Positions 57,601 to 64,000 of a stretch of 64,000 bases of DNA are shown in pieces. Each line of letters starts with the position of its first letter. The first letter of the stretch is position 1. The translations under genes and the position numbers were made by a program. The notes under the pieces were generated by a model that was given only the letters and a program-made list of their open reading frames with translations, ran no database searches and was not told where the DNA came from. Source of the DNA: Acanthococcus lagerstroemiae (taxonomy: Eukaryota > Arthropoda > Insecta > Hemiptera > Eriococcidae); the NCBI GenBank assembly GCA_031841125.1, contig CM063112.1, positions 29,538,603-29,602,602 of the forward strand, read 5' to 3'.

Positions 57601-58272
57601 CTTCCTCCCTCCTCAAACATTGAGATGGCTATTCTCAATAGTTATATGTGACCTGGAATCATGAAATGTGCCTCTCGTGCGAACAGGCTTTCGAGATAAA
57701 CGAGTGCGAGGGTGGGATGGTGGTGTGGTGTGTACAGATGTACATAGCGTGTACATCTGTGGTGGAGCGTTTGCGCGTTACTATGACAACCGAATTTTAA
57801 ATTCTTGTTCTCTGTCATTCCCGTAGGCCCATTTCACACCACTCCGTGTGAACGGATGTTTTTATACTTTTGACGTGATTTTTTAATGCAATTTGTGGGA
57901 AAACTAATGAAGATAGGAAGCTGCCATTTGTTTCAGTCGAAAGAGCGTCATTTTTTCTATAAGAATTGTTAAGAAAGTGAAAAATGGTATTTTGATACCA
58001 GAGGCATATTTCATGATTCCGGGTCACATATGTCTTGTTTTTCCGTTTCCTGTAACATTTTTATTTCTTGACTTGAGCTAGACTTGGTATAATGATGTCC
58101 TTTCTTATGAGCTAATTTAATAATATATCATCGACCTATAGATATAAATTAATTATAATTGACTCACTTCTTCTGGTATTGCTGAAATATCGTGGTGAGG
58201 AAGTGTGGTAATTTCATTATTCCGCGGCTTCTTTCTGCTTAGACCCAGTGTCATCTCTTTCATGTATTGTTT
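45481..58272 (-). CDS. Cathepsin L-like cysteine protease (papain family C1A), 5-prime incomplete
   Basis: Spliced gene joined from 58168-58272, 52609-52742, 52370-52505, 52083-52243 and 45481-45679 (minus strand), 735 coding bases. All junctions have GT/AG and matching phases, and the frame stays open to TAG. The product hydrolyses peptide bonds, probably in lysosomes or the insect gut lumen (family knowledge). Visible: propeptide end, AIPEE|LDWREKG at the mature start, QEDCGSCYAFS (oxyanion Gln, catalytic Cys), QQLVDCS, GCAGGS, SEYPYKA, NHAMLLVGY (catalytic His) and KNWWTEEWG (catalytic Asn). The mature domain has about 209 residues, normal for the family. Oddities: CGSCW is CGSCY and KNSWG is KNWWT. 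The signal peptide and ERFNIN exons are not found. Introns 1 and 4 are 5.4 and 6.4 kb and full of transposons. Confidence 0.88.
46140..46435. repeat. Short imperfect repeats of GTCGA words
   Basis: AAGTCGA, TGTCGAC and ATTCGA words recur in both orientations every 20 to 40 bases. Lies in intron 4 of the protease gene. The 78-codon minus frame over it is repeat-derived. Confidence 0.5.
46436..47549. other. Intron sequence, no gene recognised
   Basis: A plus-strand frame of 215 codons (46394-47041) crosses a T-run and G-run (46497-46518) and has no recognisable domain. It is antisense within intron 4. No element boundary identified. Confidence 0.45.
47550..49200. repeat. AT-rich degenerate tandem repeats
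   Basis: Two or three units of about 130 bp at 47890-48180 share AAGCTACGT(C/T)A, TTATCC-like, ATTCTATTTTTGCG-like and GCCGG(A/G)TCAA words. A second array at 48600-49060 repeats TTCGATTC, GGATT(C/T)AATTCTGG(A/G)GGT and AATTTCTGCATTCGA-like words about every 120 bp. Parts match 19890-20200 inverted. All within intron 4. Boundaries are approximate. Confidence 0.5.
49330..50870 (-). mobile_element. RTE-like LINE remnant
   Basis: Minus-strand fragments in order: GPDGMDNEILRILANALAPF (about 50745-50810), LLHKKDDRSELNNYRSISLT, EKTREYNAPLGLIFIDYNKA, RFADDII near 50125, FSKTKVMT, EYNYLGQMIAFED, YGAQTWSLTRGQNEKLR and GKPPTRWRDEIVKS. The order matches the RT and C-terminal region of RTE-like LINEs. 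It resembles but is not the same family as 29968-31083. Several frameshifts and at least one stop right after the catalytic FADD. It lies in protease intron 4, same strand as the gene, with an A-rich tail near 49330. Confidence 0.85.
50871..51100. other. Intron sequence, no feature recognised
   Basis: Short stretch between the LINE remnant and the foldback element. Confidence 0.5.
51095..52017. mobile_element. Large foldback element with possible 6 bp target duplication
   Basis: The element 51101-52011 is a long inverted repeat centred near 51690 (AAGAATTAT). Left and right arms share CACCAAAATCATTTTGAC, GCATCCCAAACCAACCCTGA, TTTTTCACAACTTCATATTT and ATTACCTGATATTTTCACTC in inverted order. 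Each arm also contains repeated ACTTCATATTTTTACTCTAC units. CACATT flanks both ends (51095-51100 and 52012-52017). The left arm is interrupted by a LINE tail (51350-51616). The element ends 66 bases from the splice donor of protease exon 4. Confidence 0.85.
51350..51616 (+). mobile_element. LINE 3-prime end fragment nested in the foldback
   Basis: Starts GGATGGGCACTAGGGTATGG, is T-rich through the middle, and ends GGAGGGCTTCAAATAAATAA followed by an (ATT)n tail. Compared with the right arm of the surrounding palindrome, this is the exact extra block, so the palindrome was there first. The sequence looks like the 3-prime UTR of a Jockey-type LINE; the clade is inferred from the AATAAATAAAT ending only. 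Confidence 0.75.
52083..52243 (-). CDS. Protease exon 4
   Basis: Acceptor AATAAACAG, donor GTGAGT (52077-52082). Encodes QDVCEYRRAKAFAKLKTWG, PPRDENYLKTAVAINGPV and AVSVNASPSTFQLYG, the GPV(A/S)V block of C1A proteases. It ends with two bases of a Gly codon that exon 5 completes. A foldback element ends only 71 bases from its donor-side boundary. Confidence 0.9.
52370..52505 (-). CDS. Protease exon 3
   Basis: Acceptor TTTTCTGTTCAG, donor GTACGA (52364-52369). One base completes a Ser codon, then PQQLVDCSVTSGNLGCAGGS and ALRYIQ-like LRNTLRYIQSAGG, then SEYPYKAK. This is the QxLVDC...GCxGG block with its conserved Cys. An alternative acceptor 17 bases upstream would shift the frame to a stop, so this one is preferred. 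Confidence 0.9.
52609..52742 (-). CDS. Protease exon 2: catalytic cysteine
   Basis: Acceptor TTTTCGTTCAAG, donor GTAATT. Encodes LDWREKGFNTDPMNQEDCGS, CYAFSIAGCVQGQYLKTHNE and LKYF plus two bases of Ser. It contains the conserved DWR, the oxyanion-hole Gln and the catalytic Cys of CGSC. The next residue is Tyr in place of the usual Trp, and the Gly before CGSC (QGxCGSC) is replaced by Glu. The acceptor giving phase 0 was chosen because it joins IPEE to LDWR as in the family. Confidence 0.9.
52806..53395 (+). mobile_element. pogo-like transposon remnant, copy 1
   Basis: Shares its sequence with 63120-63600: GGATCACTCCCTAC, GCTAGCGCTCCTG, ACCATGTTATCAACTC, then a coding start. The coding start at 53224 reads MPRKVILMKKKPN, QQWDSELLYKALSAI and, after a stop and frameshift, KKYGIPKTSNLQKL, the N-terminal HTH of pogo-type transposases. 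A splice donor (GTGAGT) follows at about 53393, as in copy 2. Degenerate. It sits in protease intron 1 on the opposite strand. Confidence 0.65.
53430..54130. repeat. Cluster of TGTGAGCA / TGCTCACA motifs
   Basis: The 8-mer TGTGAGCA occurs at 53511, 53547, 54033 and 54085, and its complement TGCTCACA at 53430, 53466 and 53590. Most continue as CTTTACA or ATTTTACA. Variants such as CTGTGTGCAAAATAC fill the gaps. No coding sequence. Function unknown; possibly transposon subterminal sites or remains of a tandem repeat. Inside protease intron 1. Confidence 0.7.
54140..54846. other. Intron sequence, no feature recognised
   Basis: AT-rich DNA between the motif cluster and the next MITE. No gene or repeat recognised. 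Confidence 0.5.
54847..55890. mobile_element. TIR MITE copy 1, interrupted by a hAT element
   Basis: The termini TGTGACTTGGAATCATGAAA (about 54851) and, inverted, TGTGACCCGGAATCATGAAA pair over about 33 bases, continuing to GCCTCT. Without the inserted 639 bp element (55074-55712) it is about 395 bp and matches 57653-58031 in reverse orientation almost end to end. Shared words include CAGCTTCCTATCTTC and ACAGATGTACACGCTATGTA. Non-coding, in protease intron 1. Confidence 0.85.
55066..55720. mobile_element. hAT-type non-autonomous element with exact 8 bp target duplication
   Basis: The element 55074-55712 begins CTAGGTTGAAAACGAATC and ends, inverted, CAAGGTTGAAAAAGATTC. It is flanked by TAACAGAG at 55066-55073 and 55713-55720. 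The 8 bp duplication and C(A/T)AGGTTG ends mark a hAT element. Subterminal regions on both sides are packed with GGATTCGAAT(C) words in both orientations; the middle 200 bp is AT-rich without transposase. It is inserted in the MITE at 54847-55890, whose uninterrupted sister copy at 57653-58031 shows the empty site. Confidence 0.9.
56080..57290. repeat. Degenerate minisatellite related to 7241-8035
   Basis: Diverged short units with words such as TTCAAACTCGTTT, CTTTCAAACTT, TTCAAGAATTTTT and AAGATTCTCTCAGG. It resembles the stretch at 7241-8035 in composition and word order but no exact unit can be fixed. Contains the tiny LINE piece at 56421-56485. Located in protease intron 1. Confidence 0.45.
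56421..56485 (+). mobile_element. Tiny RTE-like LINE fragment
   Basis: About 21 codons read ETVEEFTYLGQIMSFEEK, matching the (E)(F/Y)xYLGQ(x)(I/V)SF motif of RT domain E in the two larger RTE-like copies. It stops at TAG (56484-56486). Too short to place in a family. Confidence 0.55.
57291..57652. other. Intron sequence, no feature recognised
   Basis: Contains a G-run near 57470-57478 and a CCGGCGGAAGTTCAG word near 57351, but no supported feature. Confidence 0.5.
57653..58031. mobile_element. TIR MITE copy 2 (uninterrupted)
   Basis: About 379 bp, ends TATGTGACCTGGAATCATG and the inverted TATGTGACCCGGAATCATG. It is the reverse-oriented sister of 54847-55890. At the place where copy 1 holds the hAT element, copy 2 has TGACAGAGAACAAG-like sequence (inverted CTTGTTCTCTGTCA near 57804), an intact empty site. 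Lies 137 bases from the protease propeptide exon. Confidence 0.9.
58168..58272 (-). CDS. Protease propeptide exon (first one found)
   Basis: Acceptor TTAGTCACAG, donor GTGAGT (58162-58167), 105 bp in phase 0. Encodes KQYMKEMTLGLSRKKPRNNE, then ITTLPHHDISAIPEE. The last residues match the junction between the propeptide and mature chain of cathepsin L-like proteases. It is less conserved than the other exons; the fit of phase and junction is the main support. Earlier exons were looked for up to 64000 and not found. Confidence 0.7.
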
Positions 58273-59989
58273 CTGTGACTAACAACAGTAAGTTAAACAT
58301 TAAATATGAAACCGTCCAACAGTATACCTATAATTATATTATTACTCAAATCTGAATCTGAAAGTGGGATTCGATGTTTACTATCCTCAGTAATTGATGA
58401 AACTCACAATAAGCTCATTCACTTAAGGAATGAAAAAACTAATTTTCCCTAACATCCCATGCATACCTATTGTTCGACTAGATTAAGGCTTCACCTTTTG
58501 AATCCGAAATTGTTAAGGAGGTGACGCTAACCTTGACTGCCATGGAACAGAGATAACTTTTCATTCAGTAATTGAAGTTCAACTGGCTTTGACCTGAGAT
58601 GGAAGGAGATCAGGAGACTATTTACTGAATGAGTTGCCTTACTTCATGTTAGTGCTAAGCGAAAGAAGACCTGATCAACCTATCTTGCGCTTTCCTCAAG
58701 CCATAGAGAATTTCTTGATGATGCTTGATCCCGTTAGATCAGTTTGACCTAAGGCTTCTAGACAATCTTGTGATCCAAAATCATTGCGGTGAGCCGAAAT
58801 TCTCTTGGTTTTTCAGTTTCGCCACAGAACTGAGTAGCATTCCGGGTTTATTTCTTTTCATTGTTAACTGCAAATCATGGTCGGGCAGAAGTCTATCCCC
58901 TCAAGGTAAACTTCCGCTGTACAGCCCATAAAAAAGAACTCGCGAAATTGGTTATTGAACGTAAAGTAGCTGACTGACATCTGGTGGCATCACAAGTAAC
59001 TAAATCGTTTTTCTTTTTAGGGTTTTTGGGAAGCCAATGCTTATTTATTTATTTTTTAATGCCTGTATGTTTACACTTTTCCTTCGTTTCTGTATCAACG
59101 TTAGCCTAGTATTCCTATATACTACAGGAGATCGTTCCCACTTATTAATCCTTATGATATGATCATTATAATATACATATATGTCTCTTCTGCAATGACC
59201 TCCTTTCATCTGGTAAGTAGGCAACATATCCCAACAATATGTAGATATGTTTGCATACGCGTACTTTTGAAGGAGATTACTTATGGTCGGGGTTTGAAAA
59301 GTGTTCTATCTTTGAATTTTTTTCCCCTCACGACTGGAGATGGACAGAAAAATGGTACCAGTTGGTTATAGTAGAGGGTCGTTGTGGTAACCACAGAAAA
59401 AATGGTCGCAATTGGTTCAACAGGGTATTCATGAAATCAATAATTTTAGTACAAATTATAACAGAAAATGTTCACATTTTTTCAATTCCCGTGGAACTTG
59501 CCCTCTTAAGCTACTGAAATTTCCCATAAAAAAGGTCATTAAGCAATTTTCTTGTATCTGGATTAGAACTGTTCAAAATGGAGTTCAAGATATCTCCGTT
59601 AAAAATCATTACTTTTTAACACAGATGCACCGACCTTATGAAGATAATAATCTTCTTCTGCTACTTTATCACTTCACAGAGTTATATCGTTTCTGAGGCT
59701 TATTCTCCTCCCTCCTTTCATCTATTTACCCCGTATTTGGAGTTGAGGCCCATGCAATGAGGGGAGTGGTTCTTGTATTTTTTAAAGTTTAATATGGGTA
59801 CCCAATAACATGGGTTCCAAAGGTCGCTAAATTCGGTTTTGATAACATTTTTGTCATATTCCCCGAACTGTAGCGCATACTGATGGGAAAGAGGTACAAG
59901 ATGACAGTTGTGGTAACAACGTACAAAACAATTAAAGATCATGGATAGTGGTTATTTTGAAGGGGGAAAAAAAAAAATCAAGTCAAAGG
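58273..59989. other. No gene recognised upstream of the propeptide exon
   Basis: The region where earlier protease exons would be expected. Minus-strand frames here do not contain the ERFNIN or GNFD motifs of C1A propeptides, nor a convincing signal peptide. Other frames up to 94 codons are not recognised. Confidence 0.45.
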
Positions 59990-61430
59990 TCAATGACCTT
60001 GGTTGAATTTGATGTAGAAGTACCATGTTTGAACTCCAAATAAAAACATGAAGAAGATTGTCTATTCGAATTTCAAAACGTTAAATCCATTTATAAAATT
60101 TTTTAGTCAGTACAAATACCCTCTTTGAAGGCTCTATTGAGGAGGCAGAGCCTAAAAATTACCGGTCATGCCGTCAAGTACATTGAAAATGAGGGTTGTG
60201 GCGTCACTGAATTAATTTTTGAGGTTATTTTAACTGTAAACCCTGTCAATAAGGGTCACAGGGAGCAAGGGCGAGAAAACTTCAAACTTATTTAACATTG
60301 CTCTAAGTATAACAATAATAGGGTTTCTGGAGTCGCTGAACTCCTTCTTGAGGTTATTTTAGCTTGAGCCTTTACCAATAATGGTTCAAAGGAACTTGAA
60401 AGCTTCGAAATTACTTACCATTTTGAAGTTACTCCTCGTGTCCCAAACACCACGGATCATTATCGGTGGAAATTTCAAGAGAAAAACTTTCAAACAATAA
60501 ATTATCGATATTTTTGAAGGTGTATGTTCAATAATATTGATATGTTTGGGTCCCTAATGAGTGAACCATTACTGGTAGGGGTTTCTGCTAAAAGTAACCT
60601 CAACACAAATTCAATGACTGAAAACCTTAATTGTTGATATACTTGACGATATTATCTGTAATTTGTGTACGTCTTCCTAAAAAAGTCCCACTTTTGAAGT
60701 ACATATTACTTTAGGAGATATAGCGATTTTTTGAAAATATGGTCAAACTATCAATTTTGGGTTCTTCAGCGTTACTGATAGAGTGAACCCTGCTTTTTGA
60801 ATGCCACTAATTTGATTTCCCATAGAAATTGTGATTTTATACTTCACGTTGAATAAAAACTGTGATTTCATAAAACAATACATTTTGTCACCAATGAATG
60901 AAAATTCAATTTTTCTGAAAATGTCCCACTTTTGAAATATTTAGTTGAGACCACCAATTAATACAGATAAAACCTATGATCGACTGAGACCTCACGGAGT
61001 TTAAAAAGTGCACAATTTGCTTAGTTATTCGTATTTAAAGTTGAAAATTGTATGTCCTTTTGGAAGACAAAAAAAAAAAAACTTCTAACGCGTTTTTCTT
61101 AAAACTTTTTGTTTTTTGAAATTTTAACTTCAAATGCGAATAGCTCAGCAAATTTTAACCTTAGAAGGCTCTGCGAGGTTTCAATCGATCTAAAATTTCA
61201 TCTAGTACTTATTACCAGGTGATCTTAATACTTCAAAAGTGAGACCTTATTAGAAAACCGTACACATTTATAGATTCTGCCCCTCAATGGAGCCTTCCAA
61301 GTGGTAAGATTTCAACCAAAAAATGTCATAATGAATTTAGCCTTTCTGGTATCCGAGTTGACAATCGTTTTCATGCTTTTATTCGAGTTCCAAGGTCTAC
61401 ATTGTTCATATTCTCAAATTTCAGAAACAT
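59990..61430. repeat. Composite inverted repeat around a poly-A centre
   Basis: Inner arms 60915-61060 and 61095-61250 pair inverted (GTCCCACTTTTGAA, GATCGACTGAGACCTC, TTAGTTATTCGTATTT and GTTGAAAATT with their partners) around an A-run near 61069-61081. Outer arms 59990-60170 and 61255-61430 also pair: AAATAAAAACATGAAGAAGA with its inverted partner near 61360, and TGAAGGCTCTATTGAGG with GGAAGGCTCCATTGAGG inverted. About 740 bp between the left outer and inner arms has no partner and carries direct repeats (TTTTTGAGGTTATTTTA). Probably a foldback transposon with an internal insertion. Confidence 0.7.
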
Positions 61431-62387
61431 GTATTTTATACCCAAATTTTAACACAGGCAGTTGTGACCTCTGAATAAAATTATCTCAAAATTTTCGGTA
61501 AGTACTCTATCCTTTTACTGATGAAAAAGACTTTCTATTATCAAACCATTTTTCCTAACCGAATTTGATGTTTCGGAAGCTTCAAAATGAAATTCCAGAT
61601 TTCCTCACGTATGTGTTCTTGTATTAAATTTAACCACCCACAGAACCCTTCAGAATTGCTTAATTTCAATACAAAAAATCACTGGTGAAGTTTAGGACAA
61701 AAAGGAACAAGTTTAGCTACTGAGAATAAAACATTTCTAAATTCACAAATTTTGGACTACTTTACTGTTTATAAGTTGTATAAGTTTGCGCAATCATCGT
61801 TTTGAATTTATAATTTAGAACAGGTTATATTTTTGAAACCATTTTTTTTTTTTTTTCGTCAGTGTCAAATTAATAATTATGCAATAAAAATATTAAAGAG
61901 TCTAGAAAAAGTGCGTCGAATATGTGAAGTACAAAAAACAGGCACGGCCTCCAACCAAAAAAAGGAAAAATCTGTGGGGGGGTATCTGCAGTGGAGAGGC
62001 AGCACAAGAATTTCCGCGCGCTTTTTCTTCTTCTATTTCCCTGCCCAAAATGTTCGTCTGGATCCGCGTCTGCAAAAAATCACGTAAAACATGTTAGATC
62101 CAAAACTAGGTTTAAAACAGGAAGTCCATTTTTTTGTTCTAAATCTGGAATATTTCAGCAGGTATGATAACGAGTAGAATTTCGGTTCCCAGAAAATATG
62201 AATCGATATTTTCACTTCTTCACTTTTCACAAAATATCCCACAGTTTAAAAAAAAAAAAAAAAAAATACTTGCAATTAGGTTATAGTGTGAAAAATTAGT
62301 CGCTTCTATAAGCAATGCGCGGACAGTGATTCGATAATTTAAAATTCTTAGAAATCACAGGTTCTTAGACAGATATTATCTCAAAAC
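61431..62387. other. No gene recognised
   Basis: AT-rich DNA with T-runs and A-runs (61842-61857, 62249-62266). Open frames of 84 and 69 codons at 61833-62242 are not recognised. Confidence 0.5.
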
Positions 62388-62957
62388 AATTGAAGGCGTG
62401 AGTTCAAAACATCCTATGCAGCAATGTCAAAAGTGTACAGGAGAAGCAAAAAACTGTTTCAGCTGTGGTGAAGGGGGTGGATTAGGCAGAATGGGTGCTC
62501 AGCCAATTCTCTGAAACTTCATACACAGGCCCATGTACAAATTTTGGGGCTCAGAGAAAATGAGGGTTGACGTTGCGCATATCCCAAGTCCGTAGGAAAG
62601 ACAAAGCAAAACATCCTAAGTGCCATCAACTCTATTGAGAAAAAAATGAAGTAGCCGAATGCGATGTTTTTATTGCCCACAAAAGTACTAACTTTTACAT
62701 TTATGCATTTTTTATAATAGAGTCAAAAAATGGAAACGCTTCCTGTCACTTTGGAGTTAGGATGTTTCGCATGGATCGCTCGCCGGCACATATGCGTGCT
62801 GCGATTTTTGGGTTGAAACTAGAAGTACTTTAAGGCTCTGTGGACACTTAGGATGCTTAGTATTGTATGGGCGACGGTTCTCAGAACAGTTTGCATGCAC
62901 AAAATCACTTTCGCAAAAGTTGGCACATAGGATGTTTTGAACTTCACGCCTTCAATT
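62388..62957. mobile_element. TIR element with AATTGAAGGCGTGA ends
   Basis: The ends AATTGAAGGCGTGAGTTCAA (62388) and, inverted, AATTGAAGGCGTGAAGTTCA pair over about 33 bases through AACATCCTATG, with one indel. Words like ACATCCTAAGTGCC and TTAGGATGTTTCGC recur inside near both ends. The 570 bp interior has no recognised coding sequence. Target duplication not clear. Confidence 0.8.
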
Positions 62958-63119
62958 TTATGCATCATGAATTACAAATAAAAATGCTTCTTCAAAAAGA
63001 GTCGATCTTCCAATGTTTGTAAGACAAAAGTGATCTTCCCCCCCCCCCCACCGGTATAGAAGAATAGGGGAAATTGATATTTTCACGCGCCCTAATGAAT
63101 TTATGTTTTTGTTAGAGTA

Positions 63120-63600
63120 AAAGGTACAATTATGAGAACCAAGATACAAACGTACATGGATCACTCCCTACAGGAACTACTGCTAGCGCTCCTGCCTCCT
63201 GGGGAACAAATCCCGAAACATGTTACTAGACGCTGAAACAGCATTGTTCTATCCATTTTCTGTGATCCGGTTCAGTTGTTTAGACGCTGTGTTTTTTGTT
63301 TTTTTCACCATGTTATCAACTCGCACTGTTAAAATTTGGTAAGTTCTGAAGTTCATTTTTAGTATAAATGTGGACGAGGGAAATCTATGATCTGATTCAT
63401 GTTTTTTAATTCAGGATGCCGAGAAAGAAGCTTCTTATGAAAAGTAAACCGAATAAAAGCAACAGTGGGATTCAGAAGTGCAATGAGAACCGTTATCTGC
63501 GATAAAAGAGAGGAAATGCGGATCTTTGAGCGTCTCGAAGTACGATATTCCCAAAAGTAGATGAATCTCAGAAAAAAGTCAATGTAAGAAAAAAGGCAGA
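63120..63600 (+). mobile_element. pogo-like transposon remnant, copy 2
   Basis: Sister of 52806-53395. It shares the leader (GGATCACTCCCTAC, CTAGCGCTCCTG) and a coding start at about 63418 that reads MPRKKLLMKSKPN before a frameshift in the HTH (CAACAGTGGGATTCAGAAGT). A donor-like GTAAGA sits at 63584-63589, the place corresponding to the donor in copy 1. Frameshifted and non-functional; no right terminus identified. Confidence 0.65.
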
Positions 63601-63730
63601 CGAAAGTCAACAAAAAATCGAAGAAAACTGAATTTTGGAAGTGATTTGGACACCAAAAGTGTTGATGCTTCCGCTAATGGACTCACACCATGACGATGAT
63701 AATGAAGTAAGTGTGAACAAACTAAATGGG

Positions 63731-64000
63731 TGATTCTCCGAAAAATGGACAATTCAACGTGGACAAAAACCAAAAAAAATGAGGTTCACTTTTCAAATTT
63801 TTTTCGTTGAAATCGATACTAGGGGTATTGAGAAATCATATTCCGGTACCGGCCGAGCTTAAATTTGATTTTGGAGGGTAGTAAAAAAAAATTGTTGTCC
63901 ACGTTGAAAGACAAATTTTTCAAGTTTACATAGTGTGATAAGATGAGGCTGTACGATCACACAGCGGCACCGTGGGTTACAATCTCACGGATCACGGTTT
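63731..64000. mobile_element. Start of a transposon related to 26811-28632, cut by the window end
   Basis: GGGTGATTCTCCGAAAAATG at 63731 matches the terminal repeat of 26811-28632 with few changes. It is followed by CAATTCAACGTGGAC and, at 63899, TCCACGTTGAAAGAC, variants of the CCACGTTGATGGAA motif of that element. The right end is outside the window. Confidence 0.6.

Noticed and set aside
1..64000. CRISPR array, bacterial operon, or integrated virus
   Set aside because: The repeats seen are tandem or inverted eukaryotic types without regular unique spacers. No polycistronic genes, and no viral structural or replication proteins, are recognisable.

Overview
This window is AT-rich eukaryotic DNA, almost certainly from an insect. 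I lean towards a hemipteran such as a whitefly, mealybug or aphid relative, but nothing in the sequence proves it. The evidence for a eukaryote is direct: a spliced protease gene with GT/AG introns, LINE retrotransposons with an insect-like look (RTE-like and CR1/Jockey-like), a tRNA-derived SINE, pogo-like and hAT-like DNA transposon remnants, and many foldback elements. There are no bacterial operons, rRNA genes or CRISPR arrays.

The only convincing host gene is on the minus strand between 45481 and 58272. It is a papain-family (C1A, cathepsin L-like) cysteine protease. Five exons can be joined in frame with matching splice phases: the end of the propeptide plus the whole catalytic domain with its Cys, His and Asn. 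Two introns are short (103 and 126 bp). The other two are 5.4 and 6.4 kb and are filled with transposon debris. The signal peptide and first part of the propeptide were not found. A second, much weaker gene candidate is a cysteine-rich terminal exon at 20844-21036 (minus).

The rest is layered mobile DNA. 1-9200: foldback elements, a pogo-like deletion derivative (2972-4153) and degenerate repeats. 9500-11600: a 2 kb inverted repeat with a 162 bp near-perfect palindrome at its centre. 12000-25500: hAT-type MITEs with target duplications, a SINE, and AT-rich dispersed repeats. 25800-26600: CpG-rich unique DNA. 26800-28630: a TIR element rich in a CCACGTTGATGGAA motif. 29000-33300: three LINE pieces, one with an intact 12 bp target duplication. 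33800-34760: a second pogo-like derivative. 37000-38130: more CpG-rich unique DNA. 38250-42600: a LINE broken by a MITE and a minisatellite. 44300-44950: a tandem array. 45480-58270: the protease gene. 58300-64000: large foldbacks and the truncated end of a transposon.

No replicating autonomous element and no obvious novel defence or metabolic system is visible. The most unusual features are the dense foldback structures, several inside the protease introns; the protease with altered residues beside its active site; and three copies of a short conserved repeat of unknown type.
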